Origin: Anaeramoeba flamelloides
Lineage: Eukaryota; Metamonada; Anaeramoebidae
Assembly (NCBI GenBank): GCA_027625915.1
Contig: JANTQA010000018.1
Span: 906,501 to 970,500, forward strand
DNA: 64,000 nt
Direction: 5' to 3'
Shown here: positions 45,701 through 57,919 of the stretch, piece by piece
Layout of the letters: the number at the start of each line of letters is the position of its first letter
How positions within the stretch are numbered: position 1 is the stretch's first letter
Translations under genes and position numbers: made by a program
Notes under the pieces: model-generated
What the model was told of the DNA's origin: nothing
Databases searched by the model: none
The model's input: the letters and a program-made list of their open reading frames with translations, nothing else

Positions 45701-47001
45701 GCCTTTTGTTTATGAATTTGAAAATAAGTAACTTTTGTGTTTTGTGTTCTTTATTTTCTAAAATTTCTGCATTGAGAGATCTTATTATTCAAAAAACAAG
45801 ATTCTGAAATGCATAAAAAAAAAGTTAGATTTGTTTTAATTAATTAGATCCAATAGTTTATATCAAAGAATTTTGGGTATTGTAAAGAACAGCAATTCTT
45901 GTTTTCAAAATAATAATTCATTCCACCAAAGATTATTTGAGAAAAAGATTCTTAATGAAAAATTTTTACTTTTTCTTGAAATTCGAAAAGAATAAAAAGA
46001 AAAAAATAAATAAAAAAAAAAAAAAAATTACCTTAAATAAAGAAAATAACAGTTTTTCTTCTCTTTGGTCATAATGGTTTCCATAAATAGTAAACATAAC
46101 AATTTGAAGTAATTTTTCACATTCCAATGGCGTTAGGAATGGTGTACAAAGTGAAATATATTTTGGCTCATGATAAATTAGATACAATAATTTGGAATAT
46201 TTCTTTATGATTAAATTTTTTTTTTTATTACAACAGATGGTTTATTTGGTTGGGAGAAAATGAAAAAAAAATAAACGTTAACAATTGATCGAATTATTAA
46301 CAAATTAGAAAAAAAAAAAAAAAAATAATTTAAAAATAAGTGGTAATAAGTAAAGGAAAAGAAAAAGAAAAAAAAAAAGAAAAACAAAGTAAAAAATTTT
46401 GTGTTTGAGGAAAATAATTACATCTCTAACTCTTTCATCTTTAATACTAACAACTCTAATTTGTGTGTTTGTTGCGGCTTGTTCAAATTGTTGGACTTCA
46501 TCTAAAGAAATCCTATTTTTAATTAAAAGTGCAATTTTTTGATCGAATGTTTTAATATTTTTTTCGAGCTCAAAATTTCTTTTAGATTGAGAAGAGATCT
46601 TATTTTTCAATTTTTTTAAATATTCTTCGTCTTCTTTGTAGTCTTTTCCAAATTGTTTAAGTTTTTTCTTTTTTTTTTCTTTTTTTTTTATTTTTTTTTT
46701 ATGAAAAAAAAAGTGAAAAAGAGTAAAGGTTGTTGCAAGGACAATTAATTAATAGTAAGGAAAAAAAATTCGAAAAGAAAAAAAGAGGAAATTGTTTGTT
46801 AAGTTTTAAAGGAGAGCTTATCATTATCTGTAAGGTCAGTAGTGGGAAATTTTTACTTAATTTGTCTTTTGAGTTACTTTTATCGAGTGGCTTTTTCACT
46901 GAAACCACCTTTGAAATTTTTTTGTGTTCTCCAATTGTAGTTGGTGCCTTGAATTGAATATTGTCGTCAGAGTCACTTGAACTTTCTTGGTCTTGTGACA
47001 T
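39720..47001 (-). CDS. IQGAP-related RasGAP with RasGAP_C domain (GapA/Gap1-like), 6 exons
   Basis: Exons 47001-46857, 46678-46422, 46202-46032, 43797-43195, 41000-40084 and 39939-39720 join in frame to 770 residues. Order: Ser/Asp-rich N-terminus (1-48); basic coiled segment (49-134); RasGAP domain (about 135-400) with YGNHYDQREE, VNTLLRANTTITKL, VPYGIRLICKQIKD and FILRFLNPAVVVP; then the RasGAP_C domain (about 550-770) with YHSQLEVYQ-like coils, LEKIGVLVNSEVPEK, VFFKINNSETPGLF and LNVNLLIHLL. No calponin-homology or IQ motifs are present, as in Dictyostelium GapA/DGAP1 and S. pombe Gap1. Arg209 lies where RasGAPs have the arginine finger, and ILRFLNPA keeps the FLR-type arginine (Arg357), both lost in animal IQGAP1, so GAP activity is plausible. 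Likely roles are Ras control, cortex and cytokinesis. Small introns are 178, 219 and 144 bp; large ones are 2234 and 2194 bp. The exon 2 acceptor was chosen by phase among two adjacent AGs. Confidence 0.9.
42190..42784 (+). mobile_element. Family F TIR element, copy F2 (RasGAP intron)
   Basis: Left end TATAAACTATGTTTCAAAAA then TGTTGGCTCAC; right end GGGTGAGTCTCAATTTTTG then AAATGGAGTTTA. The inverted repeats share GTGAGTC and TTTGAAA cores. The interior holds a poly(T)-rich tract (42330-42400) as in F1 and F3. The 110-codon frame here is a homopolymer product. TA flanks fit a mariner-type MITE. Confidence 0.7.
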
Positions 47002-48363
47002 TAAATCGTAATAAATAAAAAAAAAGAAGCAAAAAATGATTCTTAATTTTTTTTTATTCTCCCTTAAAACTTGAGAACAATTTTTCATTTTGATCTTTAT
47101 GGTGAATTTAGAGCTAGGTTAATAATGAAAAGTAAAGTAAATAACCTTTTTGGTTCATTTTTGAATTAAAAAATCATCTAATACAAATTCTCTTATTGGG
47201 CAAAAAAAAATAGGGAATAAAGCATTACCAAATTTTGCTTAATTTTCTTGACAAATTTGTTTTTCAAGTGGTCGGTTGTAATTTGAGAGATTCCATTTAA
47301 CAAAAGGAAAATGAAAATTTTTAACAGGAGACTAAACAAATACAGTTTTTATTTATCCAAATATATTTAATAAAACTCATTTAAAAATATTTTTACACAA
47401 CCTACTTAAACGCGCAAAGTTTAAAATATAAAAAAGTACAAAAATCATTTTTGTTTTTTTAATTCCAACAGTTTGATAAATAATCCGTGTTGACTTTTAT
47501 ATCAAGGTATTTTTTTTTTCCATTTTTTATTGTGTGTTTTGAATTTTTGGTTTTTAATTCTTGTTGTGAAAATTGTTGAATTGTGTTTTTTGTTTTTAAT
47601 AGTTATTGAAATGCAAAGTTTTCTAGGGTATGTTTATTTTTTCAAAAAGAAGCATACTTTAACAATAATACCCTAACATTCATCAAGATATAATCAAAAG
47701 TTTTTTATTAAAGATCCTCAAATATTTTTTCTTCAAACGAATTAAAAACATAAAGATTTTTTTGTAATCAATGAGAATTGATATTCTTTGAAGATCTAAT
47801 TAGCTCTCACTATTAAGTAAGATTTCTTTTTAAACTTTTAAAGCGCTCTTGTAGAATATTTTAATGGTATAAAATTTCAGTTGATTAACTATTTTTTTCA
47901 ATTCTAGAATCTTGCTTCATTTAGGATTCTTGGTTCGCCCAATATAGATATCACAAAAAAGAACTAGGTCAGGAAACGAATAACGTTCACTAATAACAAG
48001 AGATGATTTTAAGGTTAATGGCTTAAGGTAAAAAATCGAAAATAAAGTCAATATTTTAAATCATATCTTTTTTAAAAAACTTGAAAATACTTTAAGTTCT
48101 GTTCTAAATGTGTAAAAATGAAGTCTCAACAATTTTTCAGAAAAAGCTTTTTTTTTTTTACTGTTGTTTTTTTTTGATCAAACTGAAAGGTTTGATGGTT
48201 GTAAATTTGCATGACAAGTTTTATTAAATTTGATTGGTTGGGTTCTTCAATCAGGTGATTGAAGTTGGAAGACTTGTAACCATGATTTGTTTAAATGCCT
48301 TCTTGTAATTACTGTATAATTTGGAAAAGTACAATTTTACTTAAGAGTATTTTTAAGGAATAA
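47002..48363. other. Intergenic region upstream of the RasGAP gene
   Basis: This should contain the promoter. A short stretch at about 47863-47955 (AAAATTTCAGTTGATTAACT then CCCAATATAGATATC) resembles kinase intron 2 at about 1366-1447 (AAAATTTCAGTTGATTATTA then CCCAATATATC), so a dispersed repeat with unresolved ends is present. Nothing else was recognised. Confidence 0.4.
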
Positions 48364-48950
48364 TAAACTCTTTTTCAATAATTGTGACTCACTTGAAATA
48401 ATAAATTGAAAAAAAAAAATTATCCTTTAGTATTCAAGAACAATTAATAACTAAATATGATTTGTAATTCTCTTTTAAGTCATTCTAAATCTATAAAAGC
48501 CTGATATATTAAAAATTAACAAAAAATAAAACCAAAAACTAAAAAAAAGTGAGTCACAATTTTTGAAATGAGCATTACGGTTTTTTTATTACTGAACTTT
48601 CACTGAAAAAAAGTTGAACAACAAGATTTTTTATGAATAATTAAATCCATTTTCAAAGACACTACATAGTCGAAATTTTCTTAGTGATTATTTGTCTTTT
48701 CGAAGATTTTTTTTTCAATATGATCTTTTTAAAAAAAAAAAAAAAAAGAAAAAAAAAAAAAAAAAAAAAAAAAAAAGAAAAAGAAAAATAAAAAAAAAGA
48801 AAAAGAAAAACAAAAGAAAAACAAAAATTTGAAAAAATGATTCTGATCCAAAAATTTGAAAGTATTTTTTGTAAAGAATACTGGAATAAACCTTCAAAAC
48901 AACTTCCATTAACATTATAAAGTGAGTCAAAATTTATGAAAAATAGTTTA
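48364..48950 (-). mobile_element. Family F TIR element, copy F3
   Basis: Left end TAAACTCTTTTTCAATAATT then GTGACTCACTTG; right end AAAGTGAGTCAAAATTTATG then AAAAATAGTTTA. It is inverted relative to F1 and F2 and has a long poly(A)/AAAAAG tract at about 48730-48830. The element is about 587 bp and non-coding. Confidence 0.7.
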
Positions 48951-49060
48951 GAATAAATTTTAAAACCACTAGTTAAAAATAAATGTAAACCTCTAAAAAA
49001 AAAACAATTGAAACAATTTTCAAAAACTTAAATTAAAAACCCAACACAAATTATTTAAAA

Positions 49061-49541
49061 TATTGCAATGTTGTCAAAATAATGCGTATTAAAAAGTTTA
49101 ATTCGTGTTTCAAAATTAAAAGCGTATTTTTTTGTTAAAGAAGGAGTAAACATAACCGATCAAAGAAAATCAACAACAAACCCTAATTAAATATGGTATT
49201 GGTTTCTTAAAGTTCTATTATTTTAAAAGAAATTCTAAAAATATAGGATCAAATTAGTAAATTTATCTCAAAAAATAGAGTTAATTTCATTATAAAAAAA
49301 CAAAAAAACAGAAAAAATTTCAAAAAAGAAAAATAATTAGTAAAATTTTGAACTATTTGAATGAATAATTTAAATTTTACTTTAAACATCAAGGGGTTTA
49401 CTATCAAAATTCATTTGAAAATAGGTATATTACTTGGTAGTAAATTGGATATACCATTGGAACAATAAGAAAAAAAAAAGCACTGTTAATATTTTGAAAC
49501 ATGGATTATAGTAGTTGGGAACGTATTATTTTGATCTCTAT
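49061..49541 (+). mobile_element. Family I repeat, copy I1
   Basis: Left end TATTGCAATGTTGTCAAAAT then AATGCG; the right end holds GGATTATAGTAGTTGGGAAC and ATTATTTTGATC, so the edges carry inverted TCAAAATAAT motifs. The interior (CCCTAATTAAATATGGTATT, then TTAGTAAATTTATCTCAAAA, then TGGTAGTAAATTGGATAT) aligns with inverted I2 (54563-55040) and with I3 (from about 60403). Confidence 0.6.
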
Positions 49542-51768
49542 TATTAATTTCCAAAAAAATGTGTTTTAACGATCAAAGTTTAACCCATCTCTCTAAAGCC
49601 AATCACTTTCAAGATTTTTTTAAAAAAAAATTGGATGTTTTGGAAACAAGAATCTTGAGTCTGAATCTCAAAAACAATAATTTGATTACTACATAACCAA
49701 ACTTACTTTTAAAGCTATTTTCAGATTTGAATTATTGTTTTTTAAAGTATGATCCAATTTTAATCATTTTTCTAAAAGTGTAAAAACCAACATATTTACA
49801 GACAATTTCAAAAAATTAAAAAAAATTTCTTTGAAGAAAGAAAGAAATCTTATTTCATTTGAGGGAAGTGCACAAAAATAAACTTTTCAAAATAAAACCT
49901 TAAAGTTTTAAAACAACTTTTAGGAATAAAATCTACTTATTTTCAAAAAAATTAAAATAATTATTTTAATCTTTTGTAAATAATATTTTTTATTTTCAAT
50001 GAAAATTTCGAATCATTTTTTTCTTTTTTTTTAACAAAAAATAAAGAGAATACAAACAAATTATTCAATGAAAAATGGCATAAAAATAACCTTTTAAAAC
50101 CCGAAAAACTCATATTATAATTAAAAAAAAAAAAACTAATTAATTGGATTATTTTTCATCAATAATTAATAGGAAGATCTTAATTATTTCAGCAAGTTTG
50201 TAATAACCAAAATGTTAAAAGTATTGAGAATTTACAATTATTTCTTAATTTTATAAAGATTTTCAAACAAATAAAACTAATTCCAATTAGCAATTCTAAT
50301 ATAAAAAATTAGTAAATATTATTAAAATAACAGATTTTAATAATAACTTTTTGTTGTTTTTACTCTGAATAAATAAAAAAAAACTAACCTAATCTTTTTA
50401 TTTTCAAGAAATTTAACACATATACTAAAAAAAATAATTGATCGTCTTTTTCAGATCATTCAAGGATTCAATATAAGAATTACTTTTCAAGAATTTGTAA
50501 AATTAGATTATATCTGAAATGTTCTTTATTCATATAAACTCTCAGAAATTTCTCAAAATTGATTTCATTAAAATGAAATTTTTTTTTAAATTATTTCCTT
50601 TTCTAATTTTTAATGGAAATACTTCAATTCAAATAGAAAGATCCTGATCTTTTGACTGAAAAATTAATTGAAAAAAATAGTCTTCTTTAAAAAATGAAAA
50701 CTAATTTCTCTAAAGTTTGGAAATGAGTTTGTTTATAAAGTTTAATCACACACTGACAAAAATAAGTACCCATTTACCTTTTGAAAAAAAAATAAATTAA
50801 GTAACTAGTCTATATTAAATTTTTTTAGGTAAATTTAATAGAGATTTAGAATTTTTTTACCGATTACTTAGATTTGAAATCAAAGTGAAAAACTTCTTAG
50901 TATATTGATGAAATCTTGCTAAATGGCATTCATTAAATTTAGTTATTGTTTTTATAGAAATAAAAAATTTTTGCATTTTTTCACTTTTTTGAAAGTTTGG
51001 TTTTTTTTCAACTTTTCGCAAAAATACAAAAAATAAAAAAAAATATGAACAAGAAAACAAAATATTGTTATGTTTGTGGAATACCTACAAAAAATAGTTT
51101 GAAAAATAAACATGAAAAGGTTTTTTTTTGGATTTGCTTGAAAAACCGGTTTGATTCGAAAAAATATACAATATATGCTTTACTCTTGATAAAAGATTTT
51201 CTTTTTTTATATTGTACCATTCTTTTTTTTCATGAATCTACTTTTTGAGTTTACACTCTTTTGTTTTTGTTGAATTTGATGTTTTTAAAGTGTTCCCAAA
51301 TTACCATCCCAAAAGTTTTTGTCAGAGTCAAAAAAAAATCAAATAAAAGAATAAGAACTATTTTTTAAAACAGTAATTATTGATAAAACAAATTGAGTTC
51401 TTTATAGAGTCAAGTTGGATGAACAGAAGTGAAGGAGAAAATATTCACCAGTTTTAAATTATTTTTTAGTTTTTTAAAAAGAGAATAAATATTATTTTTG
51501 AGAAAATAATTAAATCCAAAATTAATCAAAAAATTCTCATCCGTTAAAGATCTTTTTTCAAAAAAAAAATTTTTAAAAGTCACTTTTTTTGACAGAGATT
51601 GTAAAATTTTAAAAAAACCAGAACTAAAAGTTCTAACATTGAAAAAACCTGTCTATTTTTAATTTTAAACATATTTCAAGATAAGGATTCCTTATTTAGT
51701 TAGTGGTCAAAAAAAAATTAATATAGACACGTCCCTTAAGAAGATCTACTAGTCCCTTATTAAAAATC

Positions 51769-51801
<33 letters not shown>

Positions 51802-52414
51802 TTTAAAAAAAAGTCAGTATTCTAAATAAAATTTTGGATCTAAAAACTATATAGTGAATTAAGAATATTCTTAAATTCCTATTTCACTTTTGTTCATGTT
51901 AAGACATGTTTTAAAAATTAAACTCTTTCTTATCAAACTTTTAAAAATCTTCCAAAAAAATTCTGAAAACCTTTTGAATACAGCTTTTTTCGAAAAATAT
52001 GAACTTTATTTTAATTCAAACCTTTCCAAAAAAATAAATTTTTAAAAAAAATTGGGATTAAAGTTTTATCAAAAGTACTTTTTTCCCCACTCCAAACTTT
52101 GCCTAACATTTAAAGGCTGTGCTTTACCTTTTTAAAACTTAATTTTTTTGAAAAGTTTTAAATTAAAAAAAATTCCACACTTTTTTAAAATAAAAAAACT
52201 TGAAAAAAGATTTAAAAAATTCCTCACTTTTTTCAAAGAGCTCTCTTTGATTAATTAATTAATTGATTCAATAAATATTTGAAAAGATTTTTATTTATTA
52301 AAATTCAAAAAATATATGTTTATTTATTTTATATTTTTCTTTAATATTCGAGAAGAGTTATAATAATATTACTAATATTATAAACATGAATATCTTTATT
52401 TATTATTTTATTTT
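49542..52414. other. Intergenic region, no gene seen, contains an (ATT)n tract
   Basis: There are 2.9 kb of AT-rich DNA. A simple ATT repeat of about nine units lies at about 51777-51804. The frames 50857-51060 (minus) and 50997-51248 (plus) overlap and show no family similarity, so I do not call them. The last few hundred bases are the 3' flank of the PABPN1-like gene. Confidence 0.4.
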
Positions 52415-54006
52415 TTAATTTTCGTTTACCTTTTGAGGATCCGGGAAATTAAAATTATGCCTACCTCTACCTCTGCCTCTGCCTCTGCCTCTTCCACCTC
52501 TTCCACCACCTCTTCCACTATTAGATTGATAATCATAATGTCTATTTCCTTCATAATTTTGCCCTCTTCCCCGCCCTCTTCCTCGTCCTCTTCCTCTTCC
52601 TCGTCCTCTATTATAAGAATAATATGTTCTACTAGTTTGTCGATTAAACCTAGGTAAATTTGTTCTTTTATTTCTGATTACTACTTCTCTTCCATTAAGT
52701 TTTTTTCGATTTAATTCAAATGCTTTCTCCACTGATTCTTTCTCTTCAAATTCAACATAACCAAATCCTTTGTGTTGCCTATAAATTATTTTATTTCGAA
52801 TATACAACAAAGATAAATAAAAATTGAAAGAGCAAAATGTTTTGTAGAAATGTTTAGCCTGTAGGACAAATTTAACCTTTTGTTCACTATTTTATGTCAT
52901 TAGTTGGTGTGTGTGTTTAATTCAGCACGAAAGAGGATAAATTTCAGAATTTTTTTAAATTTATTTTATTTCAATTTTATCATATTTGTTAGACATTTTT
53001 TTGATTGATTTTAATTGGTTTATCACATAGACACAAGGTGGCAAAGGGATATAAAATCCACACATATATCACACTGAGATATAATTTTTCTTTTATGAGG
53101 ATGATGGACTAATTAAAAAGAAAATTTCGATTTGAGATTAATTAATCACTGATAGAGTTTTTTTTCTGGTGACGATTTGTTGTTGTGAAATTTCGTGGGT
53201 GTAGATCTTTTTCAAAAAAGTAAAGAAGAAGAAAACTCTTCAAAAAACTATTTTTCGTTTTGAAAAAATCTTTGTTTCTGTTTTGAAAAAGAAAGAAAGT
53301 TTTTCTCTGTTGTGAAAAAGAAAGAAAGTTTTGTTCTATTTTGAAAAAAGTTAAATTTCTTTTTAGAGAAGAAGAAGAAGAAGAAGACTGCAATATTTCT
53401 TTTTTCATTTTCTTTTCTTGGGGTGTGTTTATACTACGGGAAACTTTGTTTTGTTATTACAAATTGTAACCGTCTTCTTTGAAATAGATTTTTTTTGAAT
53501 AATGAAAAAAATATAAAGAAGGATCGTAATTTTATGGTAACTAAAAGGCAATTCAAAAAGCAAATAAAAAAAAAATGATACAAAAAAAAACAGAAAATAA
53601 AGAACGTCTTTTGAAAGGAAATAACTTACCCAGTAAGGTTAGTTGGTATTCTAACTTTTTTTACTTTTCCAATCGAAGAAAAAAATTCTTTGAGCTCCTC
53701 TTCAGAGACTTTATACTCAAGGTTGCCAACATAAATGCTCCGAAGATTTTCTTCGCGTATCACAGCACCACGATCTGTGTCATCAATGGGTATTTGTACG
53801 CCTAATTCTGCTTCAAGTAATTGGTTTTGATTATTCATGCCTAATAAATTGTTTTTGTTCTTTTGGTTTTCAACAGATTTGATCTTATTAAAGACTGTTA
53901 AAAACGGATCTTTTCCAAAAAGAAAGATCCTAATATCTGAATCTTCCCCAGAAATTGTAGAGTGTCTATTGATTCCTTTTAAATATAACTCATTATAAAC
54001 GTTCAT
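52415..54006 (-). CDS. PABPN1: Nuclear poly(A)-binding protein, PABPN1/PABP2-like, 2 exons
   Basis: Exon 1 (54006-53630) and exon 2 (52778-52415) join as ACT GG | G CAA, giving 246 residues; the intron is 851 bp with GTAAGT..TATAG ends. A single RRM spans about 88-165, with RNP2 IYVGNL at 91-96 and RNP1 KGFGYVEF at 129-136; the surrounding LEYKVSEEELKEFFSSIG and VIRNKRTNLP match the PABPN1 family, whose members carry the KRTN motif after the RRM. The C-terminus (about 178-235) is a Gly-Arg repeat (RGRGRGRGRGRG) ending FPDPQKVNEN. An acidic LLEAELG segment precedes the RRM (about 63-69), where PABPN1 has a coiled helix. The family binds nascent poly(A) tails and stimulates poly(A) polymerase in the nucleus. 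The N-terminal 60 residues are unrecognised, and the protein is shorter than human PABPN1 (306). The GR tract is the most GC-rich patch in this half of the window. Confidence 0.88.
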
Positions 54007-54158
54007 TTGAAAAGAAGAATAATAGAAAAAATGATTCTTCTTGAGTTATATTTAATTTTATTGAGATCCAATTTAAATTTAAGCGAATAACTTTCACCTA
54101 TAGATTCTCATAAGACCTCAAAGAGATAACAAATTAAAACTATAATTTTTATTCTTGA

Positions 54159-54393
54159 TACTGATAAATTCAAACACTTGTGATAAACTTTTTTATTCAA
54201 TTTCCATTTTTGAAAATCTAAAAAGTCAATTTTTCAAACAGTTATTATACAGAGTATTTGGAAGATCAACTAATTTTACAAAGCTAATAAAGATTTAAAG
54301 CAATAAAATACTGAATTTCAAATCTAAGGGAAAAAATTTGTAAAATGGAAAGTGAAGTAAAAATTTTCAGTCACCTATTTGAATTTATCAGTA
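54159..54393. mobile_element. Family E MITE, copy E3
   Basis: TACTGATAAATTCAAACACT on the left and TATTTGAATTTATCAGTA on the right; inner arms TTTTATTCAATTTCCATTTT / AAAATGGAAAGTGAAGTAAA. It is about 235 bp with TA flanks. It starts about 150 bp upstream of the PABPN1-like start codon. Confidence 0.75.
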
Positions 54394-54562
54394 AGTATTG
54401 CATTTATTAAAATACTGTTCTTTTCCAATTAATAAATGAAAATTTTTATTTCAATTTTCAAAAGGTCTATTTAGATTACTGTTACAACCAAATTAGCAGA
54501 GTAAAAATTTTGTCTTAGAGTTAACTCAGGAAGTTTAATTTAATGTCTAAAAAAATCATTTC

Positions 54563-55040
54563 TACTGTCATCAAAATAATGCCTGCCCAACATCGATAAT
54601 CCATGTTTTGAATTATAATCCGTGCTTTTTTTTTTCTTGTTCCAAGTCAACATCCAATTTACTACCCAGTAGTATACATAAGTTCAAATCAATTTTGAAG
54701 GTAACAACACTTGTTCTTTTTAGTAAAATTTAAATTATTAATGCAAATAGTTCAAAATTTTTCCTAATATTCACCTTTTTTTGATTAAATTTTTGTTTTT
54801 TTTTTTTGTAAAAAAATTAACTCTATTTTTTGAAAGACAAATTTTTGAATTTGATCCTTCATTTTTATAATTTATATTTGAATATTAGAACTTTCAGAAA
54901 CCAATACCATATTTAATTAGGGTTTATTGTTAGTTTCTTTGATCGGTTGATGTATAGGTTTTCTATAACAAAAAAAAAAACATGTTTTTATTTTGAAATG
55001 TGTATTAAAATTTTCTGACTACTTTATTTTGACAAAAATA
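54563..55040 (-). mobile_element. Family I repeat, copy I2 (inverted)
   Basis: Left end TACTGTCATCAAAATAATGC; right end near ACTTTATTTTGACAAAAATA. The interior is the reverse complement of I1 (for example ATCCAATTTACTACC and AATACCATATTTAATTAGGG). TACTG..CAAAAT ends with TA flanks suggest a Tc1/mariner-type MITE. Confidence 0.62.
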
Positions 55041-57230
55041 AAAGATTAGAATAATATTTTGGATAGAGAACTAAAATTTTTTGTTTTTTAATTGGAAAAT
55101 CATAGTATTAGATTATTCAATACAAAATTCTTTTATTGAATCTTTACGAACAAAAGAGATCTAAATCAAAGTAAGTAAGTTTATAAATAATTCATTTTGT
55201 ATAAGGTATTTATTGCAAAAATCAAGGAAAAAAATTTTCATTCAGATTTCCAAAAAAAAATTAATAAAAGTTGTGCTTTTCAAATTTTTTATTTCTAAAA
55301 TAATCTTAAATTATTTATTTCCCTCTTAGAATTGGAGTTTTTTGATGGTTTCATTTTAATTCTTGGAATCGTTTTTTTTTTTTGGGAAAGCTGAATGAAA
55401 ATTTCGATCTTTTTATTTTGAAATTTACAATAATCAAGTAGAAAATATCCAAGTAATCTTCCATTTTACTGTTTTCATCGAATTAGTAGAAAATTGAGTT
55501 GAATAAAATAGCAAGTTTTTTATTTTTTATTATAGTTGAATTGTTTATAAAAGAATTTTTTGATTGAAGAATGGGATTTTGATCTCTGGTGTGTTATGTT
55601 ATTATATTACTTTACTTTTAATTTTTAAAAATAATAATCTTTGTGATAAAATTGGACAAAATAATTACTCGTTCAAAAAAATATAAACTATAAAATTAAA
55701 AACAAAAAAAATCAATAGATATATAAATCAATAGATATATAAATCAAAATTTTTAAAAATAAATGACTTTTGGGGATTTTCAAATTTTAAAACATTTCAA
55801 ACTTGCAAAAAAAAAACTTTAATATATATTTAGAACATGATTTATTGTTATGGGTTACTTATTTTTTAAAAACCTTCATCGGGCAATGCGCGAATTTTGA
55901 ATTAGTTAAATATTTTTTTCTTCTAATTCAAAGATTTTCTAGATATAATTAGAGTAACTCAAAATTGTTTTTAGAATATTTTTTTATATAAATTTAGTTT
56001 TCCAATATAATATGAAGTCTCAATAGATTGATTGAATATGAAATAAATAATTTAATCTAATAAAAATAGGGGAAAAAAAAGTTATTTGATCCCGTTGAAG
56101 TTACATATTAAAGATGGTAATGTTTATTTGGTTTTTAGTTCCTTTTTGCTGGTATTGTATTAGTTCATATTGACAAAGGTATTATATGTTGGCTTCATTG
56201 TTTGTATATGTGTTAATTTTCTTCTGTGATTATTATGTAGCTTCAAATTATTTTATGTCAAAGTCAGAAATTTTTAGTTTTTGGGCTTTCTTTTTACACT
56301 TTTTTTTTATAAATTTTTTACAGTTTAATATTGGGGGTTGTATAAATAATCAGTTTTTCTTTTATAGTCTGGAAATAATGAAGATTTTAATCTTTTTTCC
56401 ATCTATTTTTTATTTTTATACATATTCTTAATTATTCAAAATGGTAATAAGAAGGTTAATATTGTTAAAAAAAAAAAAAAAAAACAATCTGAGAACATAT
56501 TTGAGAAAAGTTTTCTATCTGAGAAAAATAAAATTTCCAGATCCTGAATAACTTTAAACCTCAAAATTTTGTTGGGAAATAATATAAATTTTGTCCACTT
56601 TATGATGAAAAATTTTAACAACATATCAATTGAAAATGTTTCTAATGAACATAATATTTGAATAATTATTTTTGTTTCTTTATCAAATTTTGATCTTGAT
56701 ATAGATTTTCAAAAAGTTAAATCAGAGAATCAGAAAGTTCATATTGAAAAAAAAAATAAATTCATAAATAATGTCAATATTCAAGAATTGTTTCTGATTT
56801 TCAAAAAATCAATTTTTCAGATAACAAAATTTCATTTCACCTTGAAAACACTCTAAGAAATTTCTTAAATTTTATTCTTGAAAAAACGTTTTTTTTGATC
56901 CAATTTTAGATATAAACTTTCATAAGAACTAATTTAAGAAAAAAAAATATAAAATATAAACTTTCTTACACTCATCTTAAACTTTTAAAAAGTACATATC
57001 AGGAGAAAATTGTTATTCAAAAAGATGATTTCACAGTATCCTTGAAACGTCTGTCTTCTGAAAACAGTAAAAAATCACTTATCTAAAAACTCGATCATTT
57101 AATCAAAAAATAGAAATTATCGATTCGTCTTAAACATAAAAAATCAAAATTTTTTTTCAATACTAATCCACAAATGTAAAAATCCAGATTATTTAATTAT
57201 TAACAACAACACAAACTAAAAGAAAATGAA
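55041..57230. other. Intergenic region, no gene supported
   Basis: An 81-codon hydrophobic frame (56186-56431, plus) rich in Phe and Tyr has no recognisable family and no splice context, and is not called. A tandem duplication of ATCAATAGATATATAA lies at about 55711-55743. Nothing else was recognised. Confidence 0.35.
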
Positions 57231-57470
57231 TACTGATAAATTCTAATAAATTTCAAAAAATATTTCGTTAAATATCCATTTTGATAAATCATTGAACTGT
57301 TACTTATCAAACAGTACAGGACAAAGAAGAAAATTTTGAAGAACAACTGATTTTATAGAGTTTCTCAACACTTGACCTCATAAAGTGCTATATTCAAAGC
57401 TTGAGCAGAATAATTCCAAAAATGGAAAATCAAGTAAAAATTTTCAAACATAAATCGCAATTTATCAGTA
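57231..57470. mobile_element. Family E MITE, copy E4
   Basis: TACTGATAAATTCTAATAAA at the left and CGCAATTTATCAGTA at the right, with inner arms CGTTAAATATCCATTTT / AAAATGGAAAATCAAG. It is about 240 bp with TA at both ends. Confidence 0.72.
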
Positions 57471-57817
57471 AGTATATCCAAAATTAATTAAAGATAATCA
57501 GATTAAAATTTTGAAAAAGAAAAATTGAAATCTCTTAGAGAATCACAAAAAGAACAAGTTTTTTTGAAACAATTGAAATAAATTTAGTTAAGGTGCTGGT
57601 TAGTGTTGGTTAAAGAAATACTTTATTTTTTTTTATCATTTTGTTGAAAAAAAATATAAAATTGTTTAAATTTGAAAAAAATTAGACTTTTCAATTCAAG
57701 AAAGAGAAAGAAAAAAAAAAGAAGTCAAAATTTAAAGGTTATGATCAGTAATAAATAAAAAAAAGAAATAAAATATTGAAGAATAAAAGAAAATAACAAA
57801 AAATTAAATAAATAAAT

Positions 57818-57870
57818 AAAGAAAGAAAGAAAGAAAGGAAAGTGTAAATGTAAATGTAAATGTAAAGAGG
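57818..57870. repeat. Short tandem repeats near the CCCH gene 3' end
   Basis: GAAAGAAAGAAAGAAAGG is followed by four TGTAAA units (GTAAATGTAAATGTAAATG). They lie about 50 bp past the stop codon of the zinc-finger gene, within its likely 3'UTR. Confidence 0.75.
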
Positions 57871-57919
57871 TTGTAATAAAATGATTTAAGAAACAAAAAC
57901 CAGAAGAAAAGTAATATGA

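Noticed and set aside
45526-45807. 93-codon hydrophobic frame
   Set aside because: Antisense within the second large intron of the RasGAP gene, with no recognisable family; AT-rich chance frame.
53142-53408. 88-codon minus frame in the PABPN1-like intron
   Set aside because: Ser/Lys/Phe-biased frame lying wholly between the two exons; including it would break the RRM, which joins cleanly across this 851-bp intron.
56186-56431. 81-codon hydrophobic frame
   Set aside because: Phe/Tyr-rich with no family, no flanking exons that extend it, and composition like the surrounding intergenic DNA.
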